From positions 1 to 12,219 of the forward strand of contig CANQEC010000051.1 in assembly GCA_947594335.1 (NCBI GenBank): DNA of 12,219 nt. The letters run 5' to 3'. The notes under the pieces are model-generated. The model was not told the DNA's origin, made no database searches, and was given only the letters and a program-made list of their open reading frames with translations. Positions within the stretch are counted from its first letter, which is position 1. Each line of letters begins with the position of its first letter. Made by a program: the position numbers and the translations under genes. This document shows, piece by piece, positions 1 through 6,859 of the stretch. This DNA is from an uncultured Lachnospiraceae bacterium. GTDB taxonomy: Bacteria; Bacillota; Clostridia; Lachnospirales; Lachnospiraceae.

Positions 1-628
1 CATGCGGAAACATCCGGTAAACGCCCTCGCTGTTGGCGATTCCCACCATCTCAAGCAGTTCGATCGTCCTCGCCCTGACGGCCTCCTTGCTCTTTCCTTC
101 GCCGTCATGCAGTTCGATTACCTCATTGAGCTGGTCGCCGATACGGAATACCGGATTCAGGGAAGTCATCGGCTCCTGGAAAATCATGGAGACAAAATTT
201 CCCCGCAGCTCCTGCATTTTCTTATAAGGCATTTTCGCCACGTCATACGCCTTGTCCCCCAGATTCAGACGGATCGCACCCTCCACGACCTGACCCTGCG
301 GCCTCTGGAGCAGCTGCATCAGCGAGAGACTTGTCACGGATTTGCCGCAGCCCGACTCGCCTACGACGCCGACTGTCTTTCCGATCGGCACCTCGAACGA
401 AACACCGTCCACACTTTTTACCGTTCCGGCATCCGTAAAGAAATAGGTATGAAGATTGTCAAACTCCACTGCGTTGGCCGGATCGCGCATCGTGGTCAGA
501 TATTCGCTCTCGGAGACGTTCTTTCTCTTGCGCTTTTTCTCCATCTCATTTGTAATTTTGCGGTTTTCCCTTGAAATCCGCCGGGACTCTCTGGCGGAGA
601 GGTAACCCTCAGCTTTCTTTTTTGCCAT
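1..628 (-). CDS. oppD: OppD/DppD-type ABC transporter ATPase, partial (C-terminus beyond left edge)
   Basis: Cytoplasmic ATPase that powers the Opp/Dpp-type importer encoded just upstream. The 209 visible residues contain an ABC domain from about residue 53 (AVEFDNLHTYF), a Walker A GESGCGKS at 90-97 and a Q-loop FQEPMTSLNP at 150-159. The window ends at MFPH, just before the expected LSGG signature, so signature, Walker B and the oligopeptide C-terminal domain are not visible. The ATG at 628 is chosen because AGGAAGGAGGGG lies 6-7 nt upstream, and it follows the oppC stop by 16 nt, so the two are co-transcribed. Oddly, about 50 basic, charged residues rich in Lys/Arg/Glu precede the ABC domain; family members normally begin within a few residues of it. 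Family assignment is strong. Substrate is unknown, and oppF, if present, would lie off the left edge. Confidence 0.93.
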   Translation of the reverse strand, partial: MAKKKAEGYLSARESRRISRENRKITNEMEKKRKRKNVSESEYLTTMRDPANAVEFDNLHTYFFTDAGTVKSVDGVSFEVPIGKTVGVVGESGCGKSVTSLSLMQLLQRPQGQVVEGAIRLNLGDKAYDVAKMPYKKMQELRGNFVSMIFQEPMTSLNPVFRIGDQLNEVIELHDGEGKSKEAVRARTIELLEMVGIANSEGVYRMFPH

Positions 629-644
629 CTGTACCCCTCCTTCC

Positions 645-2192
645 TTACCGTTTCATCTTCGGGTCAAAAGCATCCCGAAGGCCGTCTCCGACGAAATTGA
701 ACCCGAGTACCGTGATCAGCAGACAGAGACCGGCCGGTATCCAGACAAACCAGAAGGTCGTCATGACATAAGAATTATTGACATCGGAAATAATGTTGCC
801 CCATGACGCGAACGGGAATTTGACGCCCAGTCCGAGGAAGGACAGCGTCGCCTCCGTCAGGATGACGGAGCCAAGTCCCATCGTACAGGTAACGATGAGC
901 TGCGGGATCACGTTCGGGATCAGATGACGGAAGATACGCCGCGACACGCGGATGCCGCAGGCCTCCGTCGCCGTCATGAACTCCTGCTCCCTCAGCGACA
1001 GGATCTGTCCGCGGACAAGTCTCGCGATCCCGGCCCATCCAAGGAAGCCGAGGATCAGCATCAGATAAAGCATGCGGATCTGCGGATCCACTCTCATGTT
1101 GTCCATCGCGGCGCCGAGGATAATGATGATCGGCATCGACGGGATACAGTAGAAAATATCCACGAGACGCATGATCAGATTGTCCACCCAGCCGCCGAAA
1201 TACCCGGAAATTCCGCCGAGAAGCACGCCGAGAAACGTTTCAATGATCACGACGATGAACCCGATGATCAAAGATACACGGCCTCCGTACATCAGACGGA
1301 CCAGCATATCCATGCCATTGTTGTCCGTCCCGAGCGGATGCGCGTAGGAAGGACGCGCGTACGTATCATAGACGTAAGTCGCCGTCTCCTGTTTGACTGA
1401 CCAAACAAGCGCGCTGGCGTCGTAGGAGATCGAATAGCTGTGCTCCTCCCCGTCCTCGCCGACATAGACAAACTCCTCGTCATCCGTCTCAAGAGCTTCC
1501 TCCAGGCGCTCCTTGAAATCGCGGGTAATCGTGACTCCGTTTTCTTTCGGGGCAACCACGAAACGACTGATATAACCGATAACCTCATCTCCTGACAGAA
1601 TATTTCCGTCTTCGTCAAGCGCATAGTCCGCTCCCTCCGCCGAAAATTCCGTTTCTTTGTTGACGTAGGCCTTTAAAGCCCCGTATTTTACAGGAAATGT
1701 CGGCTCTTCCATACCGTCGGCCGCATTTACGATATCCTTGTAGGCGATCGCAAGCACCGTCCCGTCAGCCTTGCTGATGGAATAGAGATCCGGGCCTTCC
1801 TCTGCCACGGCATAGCTCTCTCCTTTGTACTCAAAGGAATCTTTTCCCTTGCTCTGGGCGAGCAAAAACTGCGCCTGCAGGATCGTGCCGAACTCCTGGC
1901 CTTCGGCGACCGCATAGCGGAGATCATTGTTTCTCGTCACACCCACGTATTCCTTTTCCAGATACGTGTAAGTATAGAACTGCTCCGCCTGTCCGTACGG
2001 CGTAATCAGCCCCCCGATAAAGGAGAACGCGAACATGACGATCAGCATGATCAGCCCGAGAACAGCAAGTCTGTTGCGGAAAAAGCGCTTTACAACCAGG
2101 GCGCCCGGTGAGAGTACCTTGACACGGCGGTCATCATTTAAGGAATACTGTTCTTCTTCCTGCTGATTCTTATTATTTAATTCATCAGACAT
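645..2192 (-). CDS. oppC: OppC/DppC-type ABC permease with large extracytoplasmic insertion
   Basis: Inner of two membrane permeases of the importer, pairing with OppB. It has 515 residues; usual OppC proteins have about 300. It opens with a cytoplasmic tail, then a membrane segment near 42-62 ending in GGLITPYG. The classic OppC core resumes at HPLGTDNNGMDMLVRLMYGG (285-304), followed by about five membrane segments, the EAA loop TEACGIRVSRRIFRHLIPN (409-427) that contacts the ATPase, and the family C-terminus FVGDGLRDAFDPKMKR. Residues about 68-283 are an acidic insertion that should lie outside the membrane and shows a weakly repeated hairpin pattern. The start at 2192 has GGGAGGAGGG upstream, and the preceding oppB stop is 16 nt away. 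The insertion is in frame and unbroken, so it is a real domain rather than an error. Confidence 0.95.
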   Translation of the reverse strand: MSDELNNKNQQEEEQYSLNDDRRVKVLSPGALVVKRFFRNRLAVLGLIMLIVMFAFSFIGGLITPYGQAEQFYTYTYLEKEYVGVTRNNDLRYAVAEGQEFGTILQAQFLLAQSKGKDSFEYKGESYAVAEEGPDLYSISKADGTVLAIAYKDIVNAADGMEEPTFPVKYGALKAYVNKETEFSAEGADYALDEDGNILSGDEVIGYISRFVVAPKENGVTITRDFKERLEEALETDDEEFVYVGEDGEEHSYSISYDASALVWSVKQETATYVYDTYARPSYAHPLGTDNNGMDMLVRLMYGGRVSLIIGFIVVIIETFLGVLLGGISGYFGGWVDNLIMRLVDIFYCIPSMPIIIILGAAMDNMRVDPQIRMLYLMLILGFLGWAGIARLVRGQILSLREQEFMTATEACGIRVSRRIFRHLIPNVIPQLIVTCTMGLGSVILTEATLSFLGLGVKFPFASWGNIISDVNNSYVMTTFWFVWIPAGLCLLITVLGFNFVGDGLRDAFDPKMKR

Positions 2193-2207
2193 TTCTCACC
2201 CTCCTCC

Positions 2208-3194
2208 CTAAGCGATGCGCACGCGCGGATCCACCACCGCATACAGAACATCCGATATCAGATTGCCCGCCAGTGTAAGAATGGCGATAAACGTCAGATA
2301 AAACATGGTGAACGGAATGTCGCCGGCCACCATGGCCTGATAAGAGACATAACCGATTCCCGGAATCGAGAACAGGGTCTCCGTGATGAGCGCGCCTGAA
2401 AACAGACCGGGCAGAGAACCGCCGACGATCGTCACCAGCGGGATCAGCGTATTGCGGAACGCGTGATGATAGATAACCTTCGACTCGCTCAGGCCTTTGG
2501 CGCGCGCAGTGCGGATATAATCGGCATTCAGCACCTCGAGCATGTTGGTCCTCGTATAACGCATCAGAGAACCGACCGAGACGATCGTCAGTGTGACGAT
2601 CGGAAGCACCAGATGCGCGCACATGTCCAGAAACTGTCCCGCTGAATCAAGCTGCGCGTAGGTACGGCCTACCAGTCCGTGTGTGTCAAACCATCCCAGC
2701 TTCACCGCAAAGATCAGCTTCAGAACAGTCGCGAAAAAAAATGTCGGCAGAGAAATTCCGACAAGAGCGCTTGCGGAAATAATATAATCCGACCTGGAAT
2801 ACTGCTTTGTCGCCGCGACGACCCCAAGCGGGATCGCGATGACGAGCTGCAGGATCAGTGAGATGGCCCCCATAACAAAGGAAACACCGATCACACTCTT
2901 AAATTCTTCCACCACCGGTACGGTAAATTTCCAGCTGTCACCGAAATTGCCGCGCGCGAAATCGCCCAGCCAGTGCAGATAGCCGACCAGAATCGGCTGA
3001 TCCAGACCATAGGACGCGTTAAGCTGCGCCAGCCATTCCTCATACGGCTTTGACCCGGGCTTGCTGGAAAGCTGGATCGCCATGGTCTCCACATAGCTCG
3101 TGGGCAGGCATCGGATCAGCGTATAGATGATTAAAGTGACAAAAAACAGGATACCGATGGAGATGATAATGCGTTTGATGATGTAATTTCGCAT
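2208..3194 (-). CDS. oppB: OppB/DppB-type ABC transporter permease
   Basis: Membrane permease of the Opp/Dpp importer, 328 residues, normal for the family. Seen in order: a first membrane segment (about 9-29, IISIGILFFVTLIIYTLIR), a periplasm-type loop with the family pattern NASYGLDQPILVGYLHWLG (59-77) and GNFGDSW (82-88), then five further membrane segments. The EAA loop TARAKGLSESKVIYHHAFRN lies at 229-248 and the late FSIPGIG motif at 275-281. The chosen ATG at 3194 has GGGAGG 5-6 nt upstream. It is followed 16 nt later by oppC and preceded by a 175-nt gap from oppA containing two hairpins. Nothing in the gene looks broken. The substrate cannot be told from the permease; peptides are the default for the family, but related systems carry oligosaccharides. 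Confidence 0.96.
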   Translation of the reverse strand: MRNYIIKRIIISIGILFFVTLIIYTLIRCLPTSYVETMAIQLSSKPGSKPYEEWLAQLNASYGLDQPILVGYLHWLGDFARGNFGDSWKFTVPVVEEFKSVIGVSFVMGAISLILQLVIAIPLGVVAATKQYSRSDYIISASALVGISLPTFFFATVLKLIFAVKLGWFDTHGLVGRTYAQLDSAGQFLDMCAHLVLPIVTLTIVSVGSLMRYTRTNMLEVLNADYIRTARAKGLSESKVIYHHAFRNTLIPLVTIVGGSLPGLFSGALITETLFSIPGIGYVSYQAMVAGDIPFTMFYLTFIAILTLAGNLISDVLYAVVDPRVRIA

Positions 3195-3212
3195 ACATTC
3201 CTCCCGATTCTT

Positions 3213-3267
3213 AAAAAACGCGCGGCGGGCGGCCGCCTCATCTTTGAGAATGCCTCCCTGCCGCGCG
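3213..3267 (-). terminator. Intrinsic terminator/attenuator between oppA and oppB
   Basis: In the transcribed (minus) sense an 8-bp perfect GC stem, CGCGCGGC pairing with GCCGCGCG (3260-3267 with 3219-3226), is followed directly by six T (3218-3213). A smaller inner hairpin, CTCAAAGATGAG, sits in the loop. It lies 19 nt upstream of the oppB start. Since oppBCD have no visible promoter of their own, it is probably a partial terminator that lowers permease expression relative to the binding protein. Confidence 0.75.
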
Positions 3268-3319
3268 GCGAATTGCTGCTCACTCCCTGAAGAAGTGTAC
3301 CAATATCTTCAGCAGGCCC

Positions 3320-3351
3320 TCTGCTTTCCTGCTTTATCAAAGGAAAGCAGA
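3320..3351 (-). other. 3' hairpin just after oppA
   Basis: Perfect 11-bp inverted repeat (CTGCTTTCCT against AGGAAAGCAG plus one T-A pair) with a 10-nt loop, beginning 18 nt after the oppA stop. It has no T tract, so it is more likely an RNA-stabilising or processing hairpin protecting the oppA message than a terminator. Confidence 0.6.
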
Positions 3352-3369
3352 AGACATCGTTTATTCGGT

Positions 3370-5511
3370 TTATTTCAGTTCAATGGTCTCGACTTCAGAA
3401 AGCCAGTTCCAGTACGGAGTCATGTCGGTCGGAATACTGTCGATATTCACACGCTCTGAAGAAAGAAGGACACATTCGCTTCTCTGATAGATCGGGATCT
3501 CCACCGCGTAGTCCATGATGATCTCCATGGCCGCCTGATAGATCGACTTGCGGTATGCCTGATCGGTGGACTGACGTCCTGCCTCAATCAGCTCATCCAG
3601 CTCGTCGTCCGCAATCTGATAATAGTTCGTGGAACCTTCGGAGTGATAGAGCTGGAACATATCCGGGTCGGAGGAAGCCTGCCATGCCGCGCACCACAGC
3701 TCCGCCACGCCGTTCTGATAGCTCGCGTACAGATCGCTTGCGTTCACGACATCGTTGATGCTCAGCGTAAATCCGACTGTCTCAAGCGCCTCGGAGACGT
3801 TCTTAAGCAGCAGGAAGCTCGGGTGATCGCCCTGGCCGTTGCCGCCGAGGATACACTCGTATTCCATCTTCGCACCTTCCGGAGCCGCGGTGATCTTTCC
3901 GTCCTCAACCGTATAGCCCGCAGCCTCGAAATAATCGAGAGAAGCCTGCATGGCGGCGGCATACTTGTCCTCTGCCGTCATATCCGCCGTGTAGATATCC
4001 GCGCCGTTCATGTCAACAGAGTAGGCAATGCGGTATCCGTCGTCCGTGGTCTGCGGAGCAGCCCAGGAGGTGTTGGAAATCGGGTAGTTGATGACTGAAG
4101 CCGTCGGTCCGTAGTAGGAATCAATCGCCTCGTCACGGTAAACGGCGATCAGCGTCGCGAGCGCCTTGCGCAGCGCCTTGGACTGGTCTGAGTACGGATC
4201 ATCCCCAACCTTGACATTGTTCGGGTTGATGCCGATATAGCCATAGCCGCGGTAGTCAATCAGTCTGGTTGTGAGAACCGGGCCATCGAAATTATCCCAT
4301 TCATCATCGCTAAAGCCGTTCTCGGCAGCGATCTGCTTCGCGGTGTCAACAGAGTAGCTCGGATCCGCAAGATCCAGAGTGCCGGCCACAATACCGTTGA
4401 CTTTGTCCGCCTCAGTGGACTCCAGATAATTCAGATGCGCGATCTTCGGCTCACCCTTATAGAAATCCGGGTTCGCGTCCATGTAAACCACGCCGTTGGA
4501 ATATTCTTTAAAAATGTACGGACCGGCGCCGAGAGGATCCGTCGTCTTCGCCTTCACGATGGACAGATCGCCTTTCGGGAATCCGAACATATTATTTTCA
4601 TAGTCATACAGGCTCTCATCGCCGTAATGATGCAGCGGAGCGATCGGCAGGGACATCTGATAGATCATCGTAGCGTCCAGCTCGGTCGTCACAACACGCA
4701 GCGAGTAATCGTCAAGCCTCTGGATACCGGAAATATTCGGAGCGGACTCCCCGGTCTCAACACCGGCTGACCAGGAAGCATCAAGATAGCTCCAGAGCGT
4801 ACCGGTCGCAAGCTCCGTCTCGGACATGGCGTTGTAGTCGCCTTCATAAGCTTCCACCATCGTGTTGAAGAAATCAGCGGCGGTAGCTCCCTCGGCAACC
4901 TCATAGCCCCAGTTCGGTGTGATCGCCTCTACAGGATCATCCTCGGCATTGTAGCCGTTCGCGATGCAGTAATCCAGGATGGACTGGGCAAAAGCCTCGC
5001 CGGCCGCCGGCAGAGCCTCGGTCCAGAACTGCGTCTGGGTCTCCTCATCCCAGTATGTGAAATCCGTATTGTCCTCGCCCGCCTCAACCAGCAGGGTGTA
5101 CAGCGGAGACATGCCGGAACGGTACTCTTCAAGTCCTTCGATCGGGCAGGAGTACAACGTGACATTGCCGTCGTAGGTAGGATCAAGGTAGACGTACAGG
5201 CCGAAGATAACATCATCAATATCGGCCGGAGTGCCGTCTGTGAATACAATGTCGTCGCGGATGGTCAGATCGTAATAAACCGTTCCGTCCTCATTTTCGG
5301 TGACAGTTATGTCAGCCGGTCCCTTGTATTCATAGTCTTTGCCGTTATAGGCGCGGGTCTCACCCTCAATCGCGTTGTTGACCGGACCCGCCACACGGTC
5401 AGTCATCAGGGTGTAAAGCGTGAATGTATCAACGACATTGCCGTCGTTCGCGCTCAGATAAAAGAACGGGGAGAATTTGCCTTCAAGTCCTTTTTCAACT
5501 GATACGACCAT
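3370..5511 (-). CDS. oppA: OppA/DppA-type family 5 extracellular solute-binding protein, main body (frame-shifted from its signal peptide)
   Basis: Substrate-capturing protein of the adjacent OppBCD importer, meant to work outside the membrane. The 713 codons show family 5 marks: GKFSPFFYLS near the start (11-20), FTDGTPADIDDVIFGLYVY (90-108), GAGPYIFKEYSNG (328-340) and WQASSDPDMFQLYHS (610-624). The body alone is longer than typical 500-600-residue members. No signal peptide is in this frame; it lies upstream in the frame of 5454-5654. One extra G, or two fewer, in the G6 run at 5520-5525 would join them into a protein of about 761 residues. GGAGGGGGG 8-12 nt before the ATG at 5511 could act as a ribosome binding site, which would make a cytoplasmic form. 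It is first in the operon, from the promoter at 5733-5761. Family certain; intactness uncertain. Confidence 0.88.
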   Translation of the reverse strand: MVVSVEKGLEGKFSPFFYLSANDGNVVDTFTLYTLMTDRVAGPVNNAIEGETRAYNGKDYEYKGPADITVTENEDGTVYYDLTIRDDIVFTDGTPADIDDVIFGLYVYLDPTYDGNVTLYSCPIEGLEEYRSGMSPLYTLLVEAGEDNTDFTYWDEETQTQFWTEALPAAGEAFAQSILDYCIANGYNAEDDPVEAITPNWGYEVAEGATAADFFNTMVEAYEGDYNAMSETELATGTLWSYLDASWSAGVETGESAPNISGIQRLDDYSLRVVTTELDATMIYQMSLPIAPLHHYGDESLYDYENNMFGFPKGDLSIVKAKTTDPLGAGPYIFKEYSNGVVYMDANPDFYKGEPKIAHLNYLESTEADKVNGIVAGTLDLADPSYSVDTAKQIAAENGFSDDEWDNFDGPVLTTRLIDYRGYGYIGINPNNVKVGDDPYSDQSKALRKALATLIAVYRDEAIDSYYGPTASVINYPISNTSWAAPQTTDDGYRIAYSVDMNGADIYTADMTAEDKYAAAMQASLDYFEAAGYTVEDGKITAAPEGAKMEYECILGGNGQGDHPSFLLLKNVSEALETVGFTLSINDVVNASDLYASYQNGVAELWCAAWQASSDPDMFQLYHSEGSTNYYQIADDELDELIEAGRQSTDQAYRKSIYQAAMEIIMDYAVEIPIYQRSECVLLSSERVNIDSIPTDMTPYWNWLSEVETIELK

Positions 5512-5654
5512 GGTATCAGCCCCCCTCCGGACGTCTCGGCAGCCGCGGCAGCCTCTGTCTCATCGGCAGCTTCCTCAGCAAAAGCGGAAGCGGCAGGAGC
5601 CATGACCATCGCGGATGCAAGCAGCAGTGCAAGCAGCTTTCTGATTTTAATCAT
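5454..5654 (-). pseudogene. oppA: Signal-peptide (5') segment of frame-shifted oppA
   Basis: This 66-codon frame carries a classic Sec signal peptide: MIKIRK, a hydrophobic core LLALLLASAMVM, and a signal-peptidase-I-type site ending AFA before EEAADE at about residue 26. An acidic, Ala-rich linker AAAAAETSGG follows and then a nonsense tail ending in TGA at 5454. There is no lipobox cysteine, unusual for a Gram-positive binding protein. The ATG at 5654 has AAGGAGG 7 nt upstream, and the promoter lies further up, so this is the true translation start of oppA. It changes frame relative to the body at the G6 run (5520-5525), whether by mutation, sequencing error or slippage. Confidence 0.85.
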
Positions 5655-5686
5655 TTTTTTACCTCCTTCTTACTTGATATTACAAT

Positions 5687-5711
5687 AAAAAACCCGCGTA
5701 CGGGCCTTATT
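5687..5711 (-). terminator. Terminator-like attenuator in the oppA 5' leader
   Basis: In the transcribed sense AATAAGGCCCG-TACG-CGGG is followed by TTTTTTATT. The core stem is CCCG/CGGG (5701-5704 with 5693-5696) and can extend by two G-U and two A-U pairs using the T run. It lies between the oppA promoter and start codon, so it could lower or gate operon expression. The stem is short, so its strength is uncertain. Confidence 0.5.
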
Positions 5712-5732
5712 GCCATGAACTACCACATTATT

Positions 5733-5761
5733 ATTTTAGCGTTTTGCAGTAAAAGTGTCAA
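5733..5761 (-). promoter_or_regulatory. Sigma-A promoter of the opp operon
   Basis: On the minus strand TTGACA (5761-5756, perfect -35) is separated by 17 nt from TAAAAT (5738-5733, five of six -10 positions). The predicted start near 5726 gives a leader of about 72 nt before the oppA ATG at 5654. Confidence 0.85.
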
Positions 5762-5832
5762 TCAAAAATTCCTTTTTTTGTGCAAAATTATGTCTTTGTG
5801 GAGAATTTTTCCCTCTGACGGTATCATGGGCG

Positions 5833-5896
5833 GATTCCCGCAGGCAGGAAATTTTCCTCTTCCAATGTCGCAGACAGATTCCCACAGGCAGGAAAT
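5833..5896. repeat. Pair of 20-bp direct repeats
   Basis: GATTCCCGCAGGCAGGAAAT (5833-5852) recurs at 5877-5896 with a single G-to-A difference, 44 bp apart start to start. They lie upstream of the oppA promoter (on its 5' side). Two copies are too few for a CRISPR array; they could be binding sites for a regulator of opp or a small duplication. Confidence 0.7.
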
Positions 5897-5928
5897 CAAG
5901 CAGGAGGCGGCTTTTCCTCCCGCCCGCC

Positions 5929-5979
5929 GCGCGGCCCGGGTGCTGCGCCGGCAGCAGTTTTCCCTGCCCGGGCCTGCGC
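5929..5979. repeat. Branched GC-rich inverted repeat
   Basis: GCGCGGCCCGGG (5929-5940) pairs with CCCGGGCC-T-GCGC (5967-5979), giving 12 bp with one bulged T. Inside is a second hairpin, TGCTGC-GCCG-GCAGCA (5941-5956). There is no T run next to either arm. Its role is unknown. Confidence 0.6.
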
Positions 5980-5981
5980 AC

Positions 5982-6022
5982 AAAAAACGCCGAGGATCCT
6001 GCACAAAAGCAAAGATCCCCGG
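5982..6022 (-). terminator. Intrinsic terminator downstream of the GH2 remnant
   Basis: In the minus sense CCGGGGATC (6022-6014) pairs with GATCCTCGG (5998-5990), nine pairs including one G-U, followed by CG and six T (5987-5982). It ends transcription about 230 nt after the remnant's stop codon and insulates the opp promoter. Confidence 0.8.
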
Positions 6023-6043
6023 TGTACAGCCAGATGGATAACC

Positions 6044-6131
6044 GGAAGGGCGCCCAGGCAGCAGTACGGGGCTGGTTGTAAAGGAGGGAAACCATATCGG
6101 ACAGATCCCTTCGTACTGCCGCCGCCCTTCC
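6044..6131. repeat. Long imperfect inverted repeat (possible structured RNA)
   Basis: GGAAGGGCG (6044-6052) plus GCAGTACG (6061-6068) pair with CGTACTGC (6112-6119) and CGCCCTTCC (6123-6131). This makes a 9-bp and an 8-bp helix around an asymmetric internal loop (8 versus 3 nt), closing a 43-nt apical region. If transcribed from the remnant's promoter on the minus strand it would lie just upstream of the terminator at 5982-6022. Confidence 0.6.
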
Positions 6132-6247
6132 ATGTCAAAATGGCAGGGACACGGCATTATCCCTGTCATCTTATACGCTGATCCGAACCGATCTGTATAT
6201 CGGTTCCGCCGCAGGCAGCATTGAACATCTGCTTTCTCCGCCGGCGT

Positions 6248-6757
6248 CTAGCGCATCTCAAAATATGAAGTAACCCTGTCTTTCCCAAACTCAATCTCAA
6301 GATCATAAAAATACGGATCGTCGGGAGTCCACAGGTGTACACTCTGAAGAGGTATTTTTATATCCTGATCCAGAACAGTCCTGACCTGGGCCACGACATT
6401 GCCCTGATCAAGCACCGCGATCCTGATCGGGCGCGCCTCCTCCTGCATCCGGGAGACAACATACCGTCTTTTGGAAATTCCATCCTGACACTGGGAACCG
6501 GAATCGCCCTCCAGCGCATCTGAAATCACATAACGCTGAATAAAATCATCCCCGGTACCCGGGGCCGGCGGACCTTTGCGTTCCGCGTCGCGAAGAAAAC
6601 GCACCTGTTTCTTCGCTGTTGATATTCCGGCGCCGTCCGTGCCTGAACACACACGGATCTGCACCGCGCTTTCATCCAGCAGAGGAGTAATTCTTACTGA
6701 TTCGACATAACAGTCTTCCGCATTCTTTCTTCCGCGTCTTGTAATAAGCTGAACCAT
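6248..6757 (-). pseudogene. Remnant of a GH2 family glycosidase (Ig-like domain only)
   Basis: The 169-codon product keeps pieces of a GH2 beta-galactosidase/glucuronidase-like protein. The N-terminus MVQLITRRGR resembles the first residues of such proteins. VESVRITPLLDESAVQIRV (18-36) matches the start of the Ig-like domain. LQSVHLWTPDDPYFYDLEIE (137-156) and DRVTSYFEMR (160-169) match its last strands, and the protein stops where the TIM barrel should begin. The jelly-roll sugar-binding domain and the whole catalytic barrel are missing, so no hydrolase activity is expected. The start at 6757 is chosen over 6805 because GGAGG sits 6 nt upstream. Promoter, start, frame and terminator all survive, so a short protein may still be made. 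Residues about 42-108 look like a non-family insertion. Domain reading is from memory of the family. Confidence 0.72.
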
Positions 6758-6830
6758 AAACTTCCTCCAGAGCCTGATCCGGCATTCTTTTTTCTTCCGA
6801 ACCATGTTTTCAGAATTTTGTCGTGTTTCT

Positions 6831-6859
6831 ATGATACACTATCCAGAGGAAAGTTGCAA
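6831..6859 (-). promoter_or_regulatory. Sigma-A-like promoter of the GH2 remnant
   Basis: Minus-strand TTGCAA (6859-6854), 17-nt spacer, TATCAT (6836-6831, five of six), preceded by TG. The predicted start is near 6824, about 67 nt before the ATG at 6757. It lies in a distinctly AT-rich stretch (about 6830-6960) between GC-rich genes. Confidence 0.65.

Larger units (their letters stand above)
5762..6247. other. Non-coding, repeat- and hairpin-rich stretch between the opp promoter and the GH2 remnant
   Basis: No convincing gene is seen in either strand; the open frames here are Pro/Cys/Arg-rich, lack good ribosome binding sites and match nothing I recognise. The stretch holds the direct repeats (5833-5896), a branched GC-rich inverted repeat (5929-5979), an intrinsic terminator (5982-6022), a long imperfect inverted repeat (6044-6131), and smaller stems CAGGGA/TCCCTG (6144-6165) and GAACCGAT/ATCGGTTC (6185-6206). 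Confidence 0.65.

Noticed and set aside
2..574. 190-codon plus-strand open frame
   Set aside because: It lies entirely antisense to the clear ABC ATPase gene with Walker A and Q-loop, and has no ribosome binding site or family pattern.
5833..5896. CRISPR array
   Set aside because: Only two repeat copies, no further units on either side and no cas genes in the window.
5736..6169. Several overlapping minus- and plus-strand frames of 80-205 codons
   Set aside because: Rich in Pro, Cys, Arg and Gly, with no starts supported by ribosome binding sites; they run through inverted repeats and a terminator.
6758..6805. Upstream ATG of the GH2 remnant at 6805
   Set aside because: It has no ribosome binding site, whereas the ATG at 6757 has GGAGG at ideal spacing and gives the family-like N-terminus.
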